A program made the translations under genes and the position numbers. A stretch of DNA of 46,606 bases, taken from NCBI GenBank assembly GCA_021847645.1, contig JAJZQG010000040.1:1-46606 (forward strand), written 5' to 3'. Positions 36,670-46,039 of the stretch are shown piece by piece; position 1 is the stretch's first letter; every line of letters begins with the position of its first letter. The notes under the pieces are model-generated. The model saw only the letters and a list, made by a program, of their open reading frames with translations. It searched no databases and was not told the DNA's origin. Origin of the DNA: Myxococcales bacterium. Lineage in GTDB: Bacteria; Myxococcota_A; Polyangia; Polyangiales; Polyangiaceae.

Positions 36670-37394
36670 CGCGCGCTCTCCTTGCCGCGCACCTCGAAGT
36701 TGCCGCCGAGGCTGGTGCCGAGCATGCCGTCGATGGTGGTCGTGGCGCCCATACGTTCGAGCACGTGGGACAGGAACGCTTCGGGGTCGATGCGGAGCTT
36801 GGCGCCGAGGCCGTGCACGCTATCGAGGCTGCGCCACGTCAGGTGCAGCAGGGCGATGAAGGTCTCGAGCACGCCCACGCCTTGGGTGGCGATCGCGGTG
36901 AAGACGGGCTCACGTCCCTTGGCGGCCAGAGCGGTGAGCTCCTCGTCGGTGCGGGTGGCGGGCAGATCGCGCTTGTTGAACTGGATGACGCAGGGGACAT
37001 TGCGCATCTCGAGCCCGTGGGCCTTCAGGTTCTCCTTGAGGTCGAGGAAGGCCAGGGCGTTGTTCTGGGTCTCGCTGATCTGGGAGTCGGCGATGAACGC
37101 CACGCCGTCAGCGCCCTGCAGCACGAGACGGCGGGTCGAGGCGTGGATGACCTGGCCGGGCACGGTGAAGAGCTTGAGGCGGAGCGCCAAGTCGCCCTCG
37201 CCCTTGAAGCGCAGGGGCAGGAAGTCGAAGAACAAGGTGCGGTCGTCGCGGGTCTCCAGGGTCATGAGCCTGCCGCGCGAGGCGGAGTCCGCGAGCTTGT
37301 GCAGGGCCTGGAGGTTGGTGGTCTTTCCGCTGAGCGCGGGCCCGTAGTAGACGAGCTTGACCGTGATCTCGCGCGAGCCGAAGTCGATTTGCAC
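36666..37394 (-). CDS. MglA-like small GTPase
   Basis: A 242-residue Ras-like GTPase of the MglA family, which controls cell polarity and gliding motility in myxobacteria. It shows VKLVYYGPALSGKTTNLQAL (P-loop, here PALSGKTT where MglA of Myxococcus has GPGLCGKTT), DRTLFFDFLPL, LFTVPGQVIHASTRRLVLQGADGVAFIADSQ and IQFNKRDLP (N/TKxD). The C-terminus runs about 45 residues longer than MglA. The chosen GTG start (37394, VQIDFGSREITVK) has AAGGA upstream and fits the family; a longer frame continues upstream. It is coupled to the PocR kinase gene, so it may be a signalling GTPase paralogue rather than the motility protein itself. No mglB-like gene is adjacent. Confidence 0.85.
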   Translation of the reverse strand: MQIDFGSREITVKLVYYGPALSGKTTNLQALHKLADSASRGRLMTLETRDDRTLFFDFLPLRFKGEGDLALRLKLFTVPGQVIHASTRRLVLQGADGVAFIADSQISETQNNALAFLDLKENLKAHGLEMRNVPCVIQFNKRDLPATRTDEELTALAAKGREPVFTAIATQGVGVLETFIALLHLTWRSLDSVHGLGAKLRIDPEAFLSHVLERMGATTTIDGMLGTSLGGNFEVRGKESAR

Positions 37395-37725
37395 CTTGGG
37401 TGATTCCTTGAGCCGGTCGGAGCGTAGGGAAGTCGACCGATGGGGGGTATGGTACTCGAATCCGGCCCGCAATCGAACAGGGACGAAGCCTGTCGGCGAG
37501 GGGGATCGCGCACCGTGTCAATGGGAAAAACGGGGCGGATCGGGGCCTACGGAGGCCGAAGGAGGCGGCTGGGGGGCAACGGAAAAGTGGACAGGCGGCC
37601 GGACAAGAAGCAACCTGGGCAGGCACCTCGAAGTCTGGCCTGGCCCGCAGGCCGGCAGCTTGCCCTACCGGCCCGTCGTTCGCTGCGGATGGTTGCGATT
37701 CGATTGACAGAAGGATCGGGCCAGG
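37395..37725. other. Divergent intergenic region between MglA-like and FHA genes
   Basis: About 330 bp, G-rich on the plus strand, with no gene-like frame. It must contain the two divergent promoters. I see no palindrome or RNA-like structure that stands out. Confidence 0.4.
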
Positions 37726-39810
37726 GTGCAATCGGCTACCTACACGGCGGCCAGCCCGGCGCGCCTCAAGGACGGCATGTTCGCGATCATCATTACGGAG
37801 AAGGGCGGCACTGAGCGTCGCGAGGTTTTCGACAAGACGGAGATCAACGTCGGGCGGGTGCAGGGCAACGAGCTCATGCTCCCGAAGGGCAACGTCTCGA
37901 AGCACCACGCGCGCCTGCTGTATCGCGACGGACGATTCATCGTCACGGACCTGAAGAGCACGAACGGCACGTACGTCAACGGCCGCAAGATCACGCAGGC
38001 CACGATCGTGCGCGAGGGCGACAAGATCTACATCGGCGACTTCATCCTGCGGCTCGAAGTGCCGCAGCAAAGCGCGCCGGCCGTTGGTGCACCATCGGCC
38101 GTCGAGCAGGTCGAGCCGGTCGCGTCGTCGCGAAGCCCAGCGCGGGTGCAGGCTCCGCCCCCGGTACCGCAGCGCCCCTCGCAAGATGGAGGCGTGAGCC
38201 ACTATCCGCTGGAGAACGATCCGGACGAGCAATCTTGGTCGGGTGCGGACGCGGCGCAGTCGCCCCCGGTACGCGTGCCCGCGCCACCCAGGCTACCGAC
38301 CTCGGCCCAGTCGTCGCCGCACTCGGCGCCCGTACACGCGCCGCCGGCTGCGCGGCCAGCGCCCGCTCCCGTACAGCCGCCCGCACGACCGCCGATCGCC
38401 ATGCCGCCCACGCCGGCCGCCGAGCCCTCTTCATCGGGCGTCAGCGCACCGTCCGCACCGCGTGCTCCGTCGGTGCCCGTCAGCAGCCCACGCGCCGTCT
38501 CGCAGCCGCGCCAGCCCACGCCGGTCCCGTTCGCGGCGCCCGACACCGCGCAAGTCCCGCCACAGCGCGTCGCTTCCGCAGCGCTGCTGCGCCGCATCGA
38601 GGACTCCTTCGATCTGAGCTCCATCGATGACGGCTCCATCCCGGACAAGACGTTCGCCGAGCGCGTGGAGCACTCGCTGCGTGAGGAGATCGCCGCGATC
38701 CGAAACTCTGGCGAGATGCCCGCCAACGCGGACGTCGAGGCTGTGATTCGCGACGCGCGCGAGGAGTTGGTGGGCTTCGGACCGCTGGAAGCGCTGCTGC
38801 GTGACGACGACGTGACGGAGATCCACATCCACCGGCACTCGTGGGTTTCCACCGTACGCGCTGCAGGCCCGCGACGCGCCGAGATTCCGTTCGCGAGCGA
38901 GTCGTCGCTGCAGCGGATCCTGCGACGGCTGTGCGTTCGTGCGGGCTCTGCGCCACGCGATGGGGAGGTCGTCGTCGAGCGATTCGTCGCGTCCGAGAGC
39001 GTGCAGCTCATCGCAGCGTTCGGACCGATCGCCCAGCCGGGCACCACGGCCACGCTGCGCAAGTGCGCGCAGACCGCCCCGAGCCTGGAGGACCTGGTCA
39101 AGGCCGGAACCCTGTCGCGCGCCATGGCCTCGCTGCTCTCGAGCGCCGTGGCCGGTCACCTCAACGTGTTGGTCGCCGCGGCCTCGAGCGCCGATGCTCG
39201 GCTGCTGTCCTCTGCTTTGCTGGGCACCACGCGAGCGGGCGAGCACGTGGTGGTGCTGCATGAGGCGGGCTGCGTCAGCTCGCTGCCGCGCAACGCCACA
39301 TCCATCCTGGCAACCAACTCGCCGGAGGGCGCGCTGTCAGTTCGGGCGGCCGCGAACCTCGGTGCCGACTGCCTGTTCGTCACCTCGCTCGCGCCTCAGG
39401 TCGGGGCCGAGGTGATCGACGCGATCAGCAACGGCGCCGAGGGCGTTGTCGCGGCCACTCGCGCCCCGTCGTTGCGGCATGCGCTGGCGCGCCTGGTGCC
39501 CGACGTGGCCGGCGTGCGCCCCGGCATCCCGCTCGACGCCGTGCGTGAGTCGGTCAGCGCCGCCTTCGACCTGTACGTCGAGGTCGTCAGAATGCGAGAC
39601 GGCCGCGTCCGAGTGCGGCGCATCGCCGAGCCCTCGGGCGTGGAAGGCAAGACGATCGGCCAGCGTGACGTTTTCGCGTTCGCTGCGGAGCGCACGGCAG
39701 CAGGCGGCACCATCGAGGGTTCGTTCCACCCGACCGGCGTGGTGCCGCGCGCGTTCGAAGACCTGCAGTCGCGCGGTGTGTCGACGGACGCCTCTTGGTT
39801 CCGTCGCTGA
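37726..39810 (+). CDS. FHA domain fused to a degenerate CpaF/VirB11-like domain
   Basis: A 694-residue protein (GTG start), or 677 residues from the ATG at 37777 (MFAIIITEKGG), which fits related proteins better. The FHA phosphothreonine-binding domain (about 20-115) is intact: INVGRVQGNELMLPKGNVSKHHARLLY and DLKSTNGTYVNGRKI. A ~150-residue Pro/Ala/Ser-rich linker follows. From ~285 the sequence follows CpaF (ELVGFGPLEALLRDDDVTEIHIHRHSWV, ATLRKCAQTAPSLEDLVKAG). Where CpaF has GGTGSGKTT, this has VAAASSADARLLSS. The Walker B/VGEVRG region reads LFVTSLAPQVGAE. Nucleotide hydrolysis is therefore unlikely, and a scaffold role sensing phosphoproteins is inferred. Start choice aside, the gene call is secure. 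Confidence 0.87.
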   Translation: MQSATYTAASPARLKDGMFAIIITEKGGTERREVFDKTEINVGRVQGNELMLPKGNVSKHHARLLYRDGRFIVTDLKSTNGTYVNGRKITQATIVREGDKIYIGDFILRLEVPQQSAPAVGAPSAVEQVEPVASSRSPARVQAPPPVPQRPSQDGGVSHYPLENDPDEQSWSGADAAQSPPVRVPAPPRLPTSAQSSPHSAPVHAPPAARPAPAPVQPPARPPIAMPPTPAAEPSSSGVSAPSAPRAPSVPVSSPRAVSQPRQPTPVPFAAPDTAQVPPQRVASAALLRRIEDSFDLSSIDDGSIPDKTFAERVEHSLREEIAAIRNSGEMPANADVEAVIRDAREELVGFGPLEALLRDDDVTEIHIHRHSWVSTVRAAGPRRAEIPFASESSLQRILRRLCVRAGSAPRDGEVVVERFVASESVQLIAAFGPIAQPGTTATLRKCAQTAPSLEDLVKAGTLSRAMASLLSSAVAGHLNVLVAAASSADARLLSSALLGTTRAGEHVVVLHEAGCVSSLPRNATSILATNSPEGALSVRAAANLGADCLFVTSLAPQVGAEVIDAISNGAEGVVAATRAPSLRHALARLVPDVAGVRPGIPLDAVRESVSAAFDLYVEVVRMRDGRVRVRRIAEPSGVEGKTIGQRDVFAFAAERTAAGGTIEGSFHPTGVVPRAFEDLQSRGVSTDASWFRR

Positions 39811-39816
39811 TCGCAC

Positions 39817-40332
39817 TCAGGTGTCGGCGTCGACCGAGGGACGTTTCTGCAGCTTGCGCTGCACGAGCCGTTTTCGCACGGGCCCGAGGTGATCGATCAT
39901 CAGTTCGCCGTCGAGGTGCTCGTTTTCGTGCTGGATGGCGATCGCCAGGAGGCCTTCGGCCTGCAGGGTGAAGGGCTCGCCATTGCGATCGAGTGCCTTG
40001 ACCACGACCTTCTCGGCGCGTTCGACGTTCTCGCTGACGCCCGGAAACGACAGGCAGCCTTCCTTCCACACGACTTCGCCCGAGCGTTCGAGGATGGTGG
40101 GGTTGATGAACACGCGCAGGTCGCTCGGCTCGTCTTCGTTGGCGGTGTCGATCACGAAGATCCTGAGCAGCACGCCGACCTGGTTGGCGGCGAGGCCCAC
40201 TCCGGGTGCCGCGTACATCGTCTCGGCCATGTCGTCGACCAGACGCTGGATGTCGGGGGTGACGGCATCGACGGGGCTGGCCTTCTGGCGGAGGACCTTG
40301 TCTGGATAGATGCGGATCGGAAGGACTGCCAT
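39817..40332 (-). CDS. def: Peptide deformylase
   Basis: Removes the formyl group from N-terminal methionine of new proteins. The 171 residues contain all three family motifs: GVGLAANQVG (motif 1), EGCLSFP (motif 2, metal-binding Cys) and the HExxH motif as QHENEHLDG (motif 3, where most homologues have an aspartate before the last His). N-terminus VLPIRIYPDKVLRQKASPV is typical. It is convergent with the FHA-CpaF gene (6 bp apart) and last in the minus-strand run that begins with fabG. Confidence 0.96.
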   Translation of the reverse strand: MAVLPIRIYPDKVLRQKASPVDAVTPDIQRLVDDMAETMYAAPGVGLAANQVGVLLRIFVIDTANEDEPSDLRVFINPTILERSGEVVWKEGCLSFPGVSENVERAEKVVVKALDRNGEPFTLQAEGLLAIAIQHENEHLDGELMIDHLGPVRKRLVQRKLQKRPSVDADT

Positions 40333-40423
40333 GATGTTTCTTCCCTATTCGTAAGCCCCGGATGCACGGGTGGCAAGCACGGGGCCGGCGCTGCGGCGCG
40401 TTGGGGCTCCGAGGGCAGCAGGC

Positions 40424-41539
40424 TCAGCGTGCGTTGGGGTAGCTCACGACTCCGTGGACGTAGGCGTCACGGCCACACAGCTCCCACTTGGGATCGATGA
40501 TGCGGGGGGCTTCGGCAGGTGTGCTGGGGCCGGCCCAGTCCACTGCGCCCGGACGCCCGCGCGGGCCGAGCAGCAACGGACCGATGAACACGTGCAGCTC
40601 GTCGGCCAGGCGGGAGGCCAGCACGCTTCCGGCGAGCTCGGCGCCGCCTTCGATGAGCAGCTTGACAATGCCGCGCTGCGCGAGGGCCCGAAAAGCCGAG
40701 GACACGTCCACACGGCCTTCGCTGGTGCGCGCCACGCGAATCACCTCGACCCCCTGCGCCGAGAGAGCGCGCTCCAGGGCCTCGGGCGCCTCCGGCGTCG
40801 TGAGCACCCACGTGGGCACCTCGTGGGCCGTGGTTGCCAGCACCGCGGTGGGCGCCATGCGCAGCTTGGAGTCGAGCGTAATGCGGATGGGGTTCGCCCC
40901 CTGCGCATCCCGCACGGTCAGCTGCGGATCGTCGGCCACGACCGTTCCCACGCCGACCATCACGGCGTCGCACTGCGCGCGAAGCTCGTGAACCTTCGCG
41001 CGGGCCTCCATTCCGGTCACCCACTTGCTGGCGCCGGTGCGCGTGGCGATCCGGCCGTCGAGCGACACCGCGATCTTGAGCTTGATATAGGGAAGGCCGA
41101 CGGTCACGTACTTGATCCACGGCTCGATGAGCAGCTTGGCGTCGGCAGCTCGGACCCCGGATTCAACCTCGATGCCGGCAGCCTGCAGGACCTCGACGCC
41201 ACCGCCTTGCACGTGGGGGTTCGGATCGCGCAGGCCGACCACCACGCGCTTGATGCCGGACCGGATGATGACGTCGACGCAGGGCGGGGTGCGGCCGTGG
41301 TGGTTGCAGGGCTCGAGGGTGACGTAGAGCGTTGCGCCGCGAGCCGCGTCGCCCGCCTCGCGCAGGGCGACGACCTCGGCGTGGTCCATGCCCGCGCGCT
41401 CGTGGTGGCCCACCGCGATCACCTGGTCGTCGCGAGCCACGACCGCTCCAACATTGGGGTTCGGAGATGGACGTCCGAGCCTCGCCTCGGCGAGGGCGCG
41501 ACCCATCATCTTCGCGTCAAGTTCAGGGTGTGTCGGCAT
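40424..41539 (-). CDS. ribD: Bifunctional riboflavin deaminase/reductase RibD
   Basis: Catalyses the second and third steps of riboflavin synthesis: deamination of the pyrimidine product of GTP, then NADPH reduction of its ribose. The deaminase domain (about 1-150) has the zinc motifs MDHAEVVAL (HAE) and LEPCNHHGRTPPC. The reductase domain (about 150-371) starts PYIKLKIAVSLDGRIATRTGASKWVTG and includes DAVMVGVGTVVADDPQLTVR and LLIEGGAELAGSVL. The 371 residues match the usual length. It starts 19 bp after nrdR on the same strand. Other rib genes are not in the window. Confidence 0.96.
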   Translation of the reverse strand: MPTHPELDAKMMGRALAEARLGRPSPNPNVGAVVARDDQVIAVGHHERAGMDHAEVVALREAGDAARGATLYVTLEPCNHHGRTPPCVDVIIRSGIKRVVVGLRDPNPHVQGGGVEVLQAAGIEVESGVRAADAKLLIEPWIKYVTVGLPYIKLKIAVSLDGRIATRTGASKWVTGMEARAKVHELRAQCDAVMVGVGTVVADDPQLTVRDAQGANPIRITLDSKLRMAPTAVLATTAHEVPTWVLTTPEAPEALERALSAQGVEVIRVARTSEGRVDVSSAFRALAQRGIVKLLIEGGAELAGSVLASRLADELHVFIGPLLLGPRGRPGAVDWAGPSTPAEAPRIIDPKWELCGRDAYVHGVVSYPNAR

Positions 41540-41558
41540 GGTTCGACCGCGAGCCCAT

Positions 41559-42023
41559 TTACTGCGAGGGACGCTCGGTCACAAGCTTCGCCAGCTCGCG
41601 AGTGAAGTCGTCGAGGTCCCGGAACTTCCGATATACGCTGGCAAAGCGGACGTAGGCCACCTGGTCGAGCTGGCGGAGCTGGTCCATCACTTTCTCGCCC
41701 AGGACCGTCGAGGCCACCTCCCGGTCTGCGGACTCCTGGACCTCGCGTTCGACGGCATCAGCCACGGCCTCGATCTGGTCGATCGAGACGTGAAGCTTGG
41801 TGCAAGCCGCGCGGATGCCGCGCACCAGCTTGAGGCGGTCGAATGGCTCCCGGCGGCCGTCACGCTTGACCACGGACGGCAGCACGTCTTCGACGCGCTC
41901 GTAGGTGGTATAGCGGCGACCACACGAGTCGCACTCACGGCGGCGGCGTGTGACCTCGCCGTTGGCGCTGAGCCGCGAGTCGATGACGCGGTTGTCGATC
42001 CGGCCGCAGAACGGGCATTTCAT
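41559..42023 (-). CDS. nrdR: Transcriptional repressor NrdR
   Basis: A 154-residue repressor of ribonucleotide reductase genes. The N-terminal zinc ribbon is MKCPFCG...RRRRECDSCGRRYTTYER, and the ATP-cone (about 50-140) senses ATP/dATP (VVKRDGRREPFDRLKLVRGIRAAC). The C-terminus YVRFASVYRKFRDLDDF is typical. The ATG at 42023 lies 1 bp after the rpiB stop, so the two are co-transcribed. The order nrdR-ribD is common in many bacteria. Confidence 0.96.
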   Translation of the reverse strand: MKCPFCGRIDNRVIDSRLSANGEVTRRRRECDSCGRRYTTYERVEDVLPSVVKRDGRREPFDRLKLVRGIRAACTKLHVSIDQIEAVADAVEREVQESADREVASTVLGEKVMDQLRQLDQVAYVRFASVYRKFRDLDDFTRELAKLVTERPSQ

Positions 42024-42024
42024 G

Positions 42025-42468
42025 TCAACGATCCGGAAGCTCGATCTTGGCGACGCGCCGGACATGGCGGGCGTCCGGGTCGGGACGACCGTCGAGCCAA
42101 GCCTTGAGGATTTCCAGGGCGAGGCCTTGGCCGACGACCCGTTCGCCCATGCACAGCACGTTGGCGTCGTTGTGCTCGCGAGCCATGCGCGCGGAGAAGG
42201 TGTCGGAGACCGCGGCGGCGCGAACACCGGGGTGGCGGTTGGCCGTGATGGACATGCCGATGCCGGTGCCGCAGATCAGCACGCCGCGCTGGAACCGGCC
42301 TTGCGAGACGGCACGCGCCAGGGCGTGCGCGTAGTCCGGGTAGTCGCAGGACGCGTCGGTGTGAGTGCCGAGGTCTTCGACGGCGAGGCCCCATTCGTTC
42401 ATGGCCTTGACGAGAACGGCCTTGAGGTGGAATCCCCCGTGGTCGGATGCGATCGCGATGCGGCTCAT
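42025..42468 (-). CDS. rpiB: Ribose-5-phosphate isomerase B
   Basis: Interconverts ribose-5-phosphate and ribulose-5-phosphate in the pentose phosphate pathway. The 147 residues show IAIASDHGGFHLK, DLGTHTDASCDYPDYAHALARAV, the catalytic Cys in GVLICGTGIGMSI, and ARMAREHNDANVLCMGERVVG. Length and motifs are standard. It sits between fabF (68 bp upstream) and nrdR (1 bp downstream) on the same strand. glyA, often found after rpiB in this cluster, is absent. Confidence 0.95.
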   Translation of the reverse strand: MSRIAIASDHGGFHLKAVLVKAMNEWGLAVEDLGTHTDASCDYPDYAHALARAVSQGRFQRGVLICGTGIGMSITANRHPGVRAAAVSDTFSARMAREHNDANVLCMGERVVGQGLALEILKAWLDGRPDPDARHVRRVAKIELPDR

Positions 42469-42536
42469 GGCTGCGGTCTAGCCTGTGACGGGTTGGAAGA
42501 CCAGGGGGTCGGTGCAGCGGGCGCCACGGCGCGGGC

Positions 42537-43790
<1,254 letters not shown>

Positions 43791-43876
43791 GATTCGATGA
43801 CCGGTGGTGAGCGACGTGCTTGTCGCAGAGCTTCGCCTGGCACGCGTGCGCGCACTTCAAGGGCGACGATATCCAG

Positions 43877-43924
43877 GATGCGAAGCTACCGCTTCGCGGG
43901 CACGATGCGAAGCTACTTCTTCGC
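43877..43924 (-). repeat. Tandem repeat with two hairpins at the acpP 3' end
   Basis: A 21-nt unit, beginning GATGCGAAGCTAC and ending CTTCGC, occurs at 43877-43897 and 43904-43924, with 19 of 21 bases identical and 6 bases between. One copy contains the acpP stop codon. Each copy folds: GCGAAGC/GCTTCGC with a 4-nt loop, and GCGAAG/CTTCGC with a 6-nt loop. It probably arose by duplication of the acpP end, and may act as an attenuator or RNA-stability element before fabF. Confidence 0.5.
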
Positions 43925-44158
43925 GTGCTTCTCGATGTAGTCGACCGCGTCCTGTACGGTGCGTATCTTCTCGGTATCCTCGTCGGGGATATCGATTTCG
44001 AAGCGCTCCTCGAAAGCGAGGACGAGCTCGACGAGGCCCAGCGAGTCGGCCCCCAGATCGTCGATGAACGTCGACTCCGGCTTGATGTCCTTTTCGTCGA
44101 CGTCGAGCTGCTCTTTGATGATGGCCTTGACTTCGGCCGCGATGTCGCGTTCTGCCAT
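43913..44158 (-). CDS. acpP: Acyl carrier protein
   Basis: An 81-residue acidic carrier of fatty acid intermediates. The phosphopantetheine serine is S39 in [21 protein letters not shown]; the start [25 protein letters not shown] and end [14 protein letters not shown] fit AcpP. The ATG at 44158 has GGAGGAAA upstream. It sits between fabG and fabF, as in many fatty acid clusters. In the phosphopantetheine motif, Leu-Gly follows Ser-Leu where many AcpPs have Asp-Thr/Ser; the difference is minor. Confidence 0.97.
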   Translation of the reverse strand: MAERDIAAEVKAIIKEQLDVDEKDIKPESTFIDDLGADSLGLVELVLAFEERFEIDIPDEDTEKIRTVQDAVDYIEKHAKK

Positions 44159-44347
44159 GAAGTTTCCTCCGAACGGGCGCTGTCCTAACCCAACCCTGCG
44201 CCGGACGCAGCCACGAAAAGCACGCCGGCTGCGCTTCTCGCAGCGAAAGTTCTTACGCACCAGCCGACGCGGGGGGTCGCCCGCCGCGGATCGTGGGCCT
44301 GCCCGCAGCCCGGGCGGCCTGGCCCCCGGCAGGGCGTGGGGCGCCGG

Positions 44348-45094
44348 CTAAACGTACATCCCGCCGTTGACCCGCAAGGTGTGACCGGTCACGTACGCGG
44401 CTTCGTCGCTGACGAGGTACACGACGGCCGCGGCGACATCCTCGGGCTTGCCGAAATGGCCCAGCGGGATCGTGCCGGAGATCGTCTTGCGGGCGGGTTC
44501 GTCGAGGCGCGACGTCATGTCGGTGTCAATCAGGCCCGGGGCCACGGCGTTGACCGTGATGCCACGGCTGCCGTACTCGCGCGCCAGCGTCTTGCACAGG
44601 CCGAGCAGACCGGCCTTGGACGAGGCATAGGCGGCTTGGCCCGCGTTGCCGATCTCGCCGATCACGCTCGAGATGAACACGATGCGCCCCTGGCGAGCAC
44701 GAACCATCGACTTCATCGCAGCACGCGCGCACGCCAGCGGCCCGCGCAGGTTCACTGCCATCAGCCGATCCAGATCGTCGTCCTTGAGCCGCAGCAGCAA
44801 CCCGTCGATCGCGATCCCCGCGTTCGCCACCAGGATGTCGAGCTTGCCTTGACGCTTGACCACGTCCCCAATCGCGTCGTCGACTTGCGCGCTGTCGGAC
44901 ACGTCGAACATCAAACTCTCGGCCGTCCCGCCGGCAGCTCGGATCTCTTCGACCACGGAGTGTGCAGCCGTTTGGTTCGACGCGTAGTTCACCACCACGG
45001 CAGCTCCCTGTCGCGCCAAGGCCAGCGCCGTCGCACGACCGATGCCTCGAGAGCCTCCCGTCACCAGAGCGAGCTTGCCATCCAATCGAAACAT
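44348..45094 (-). CDS. fabG: 3-oxoacyl-ACP reductase FabG
   Basis: NADPH-dependent reduction of 3-oxoacyl-ACP in fatty acid synthesis. The 248 residues have the cofactor motif [18 protein letters not shown] in [10 protein letters not shown], catalytic Ser in [14 protein letters not shown], Tyr-x-x-x-Lys in AAYASSKAG, and the C-terminal [12 protein letters not shown]. The ATG at 45094 begins the usual [14 protein letters not shown]. It is the first gene of the minus-strand cluster in this window; fabD or fabH are not upstream, where a plus-strand small protein lies instead. Confidence 0.95.
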   Translation of the reverse strand: MFRLDGKLALVTGGSRGIGRATALALARQGAAVVVNYASNQTAAHSVVEEIRAAGGTAESLMFDVSDSAQVDDAIGDVVKRQGKLDILVANAGIAIDGLLLRLKDDDLDRLMAVNLRGPLACARAAMKSMVRARQGRIVFISSVIGEIGNAGQAAYASSKAGLLGLCKTLAREYGSRGITVNAVAPGLIDTDMTSRLDEPARKTISGTIPLGHFGKPEDVAAAVVYLVSDEAAYVTGHTLRVNGGMYV

Positions 45095-45561
45095 GAGCGC
45101 CTCGTGTGCCGTTCTTGCCTGACGAGCGGGGCGTACGTCAACGGCTTCGCGTCCGGGATGCAGGTGGCGGCCTTGCCTCGCGCGCCGACCGAAGCAGGAA
45201 CAGCGCCTGCAGGCGGGCTCCACGGAGCAACTCGAGCTCGACCCGTCCCGCCCACGTGGTCGGCCGCCCTTGGAATTCCGACCAGCGGTCAGCGTCCCAG
45301 GACGAGATGGTCGCCCGTCATGCATTTTCACGTTACCCCGACGGCGTGTCGAGCATCCAATCGATGTGCCTAGCGAGACAGCTCTTGGACATTCCGGTGC
45401 GAGCGGCTTCGCGTACGAGGCGTCGCCCGCCGGGAGCGATCTCCCTGGCCGCGATGGGGCACCATGGGCGAGTCGCGGGTTGCCCCGGGAGAATGGCGTG
45501 CGGAGCCCTTGCTTCCCGACAACACACGAGGAATGGTGAGCACACCACGGAGCAGATTCCG
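45095..45561. other. Non-coding stretch upstream of fabG
   Basis: About 465 bp with no supportable gene. It separates fabG from the small Cys-rich protein gene transcribed the other way, so both promoters should be here. I could not pick out clear promoter elements. Confidence 0.4.
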
Positions 45562-45909
45562 ATGCAAGAAAGGCAGACGTGCGCGGAGTGCGGCCGACAC
45601 TCTCCGCTAACCGAAACGGGATACACCCTCATCAGCAAGGAGTTCGGCTGGCGGCTCCTTCGTCGCAAGGCGCTCGACGGCTCGCTGGTGCTCGAGTGGC
45701 GCTGCCCGACCTGCTGGGCGAAGTACAAGCAGAGGAACGCGATCGCTGGAGGGCCGCCGAGTTCACGGGACGCGCAGAGTCTGTCCACGTCCGGGGAGCA
45801 GTCGCGTTGGCTGCTGGACCAGGAAGCGGCGCCGCCGTCGTCGAGAGTACGACCGGTGGAGGACCCGGAGCCGGGAGCCGACCGGGGACTGCCGCGCAAG
45901 CGCGCGTAG
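45562..45909 (+). CDS. Small two-CxxC (zinc-ribbon-like) protein
   Basis: A 115-residue protein. Its first 55 residues look folded: MQERQTCAECGRHSPLTETGYTLISKEFGWRLLRRKALDGSLVLEWRCPTCWAKYKQ, with CxxC pairs at 7-10 and about 48-51 that can hold one zinc. The remaining ~60 residues are polar and Pro/Ser-rich, so probably disordered. An AGATTC stretch replaces a good ribosome site before the ATG, but the CxxC pairs argue for a real gene. Its longer frame reaches 45106 with no resemblance to protein. I recognise no named family. Confidence 0.6.
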   Translation: MQERQTCAECGRHSPLTETGYTLISKEFGWRLLRRKALDGSLVLEWRCPTCWAKYKQRNAIAGGPPSSRDAQSLSTSGEQSRWLLDQEAAPPSSRVRPVEDPEPGADRGLPRKRA

Positions 45910-46039
45910 CGCTGCGCCCGACTCGACGCGCTACGCACCGAGTGCACACGCCATGACGAAGCACTGAGCGAGCTGGCTCGCGCCGGACGCAACCCAGCCG
46001 GCCAGCGGCTTGCGGGTGATTGAGGATCGCGGGATCGGC

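Noticed and set aside
35233-37347. A 704-codon plus-strand frame over the histidine kinase and MglA-like genes
   Set aside because: Antisense to two genes with unmistakable catalytic motifs; its own sequence is low-complexity.
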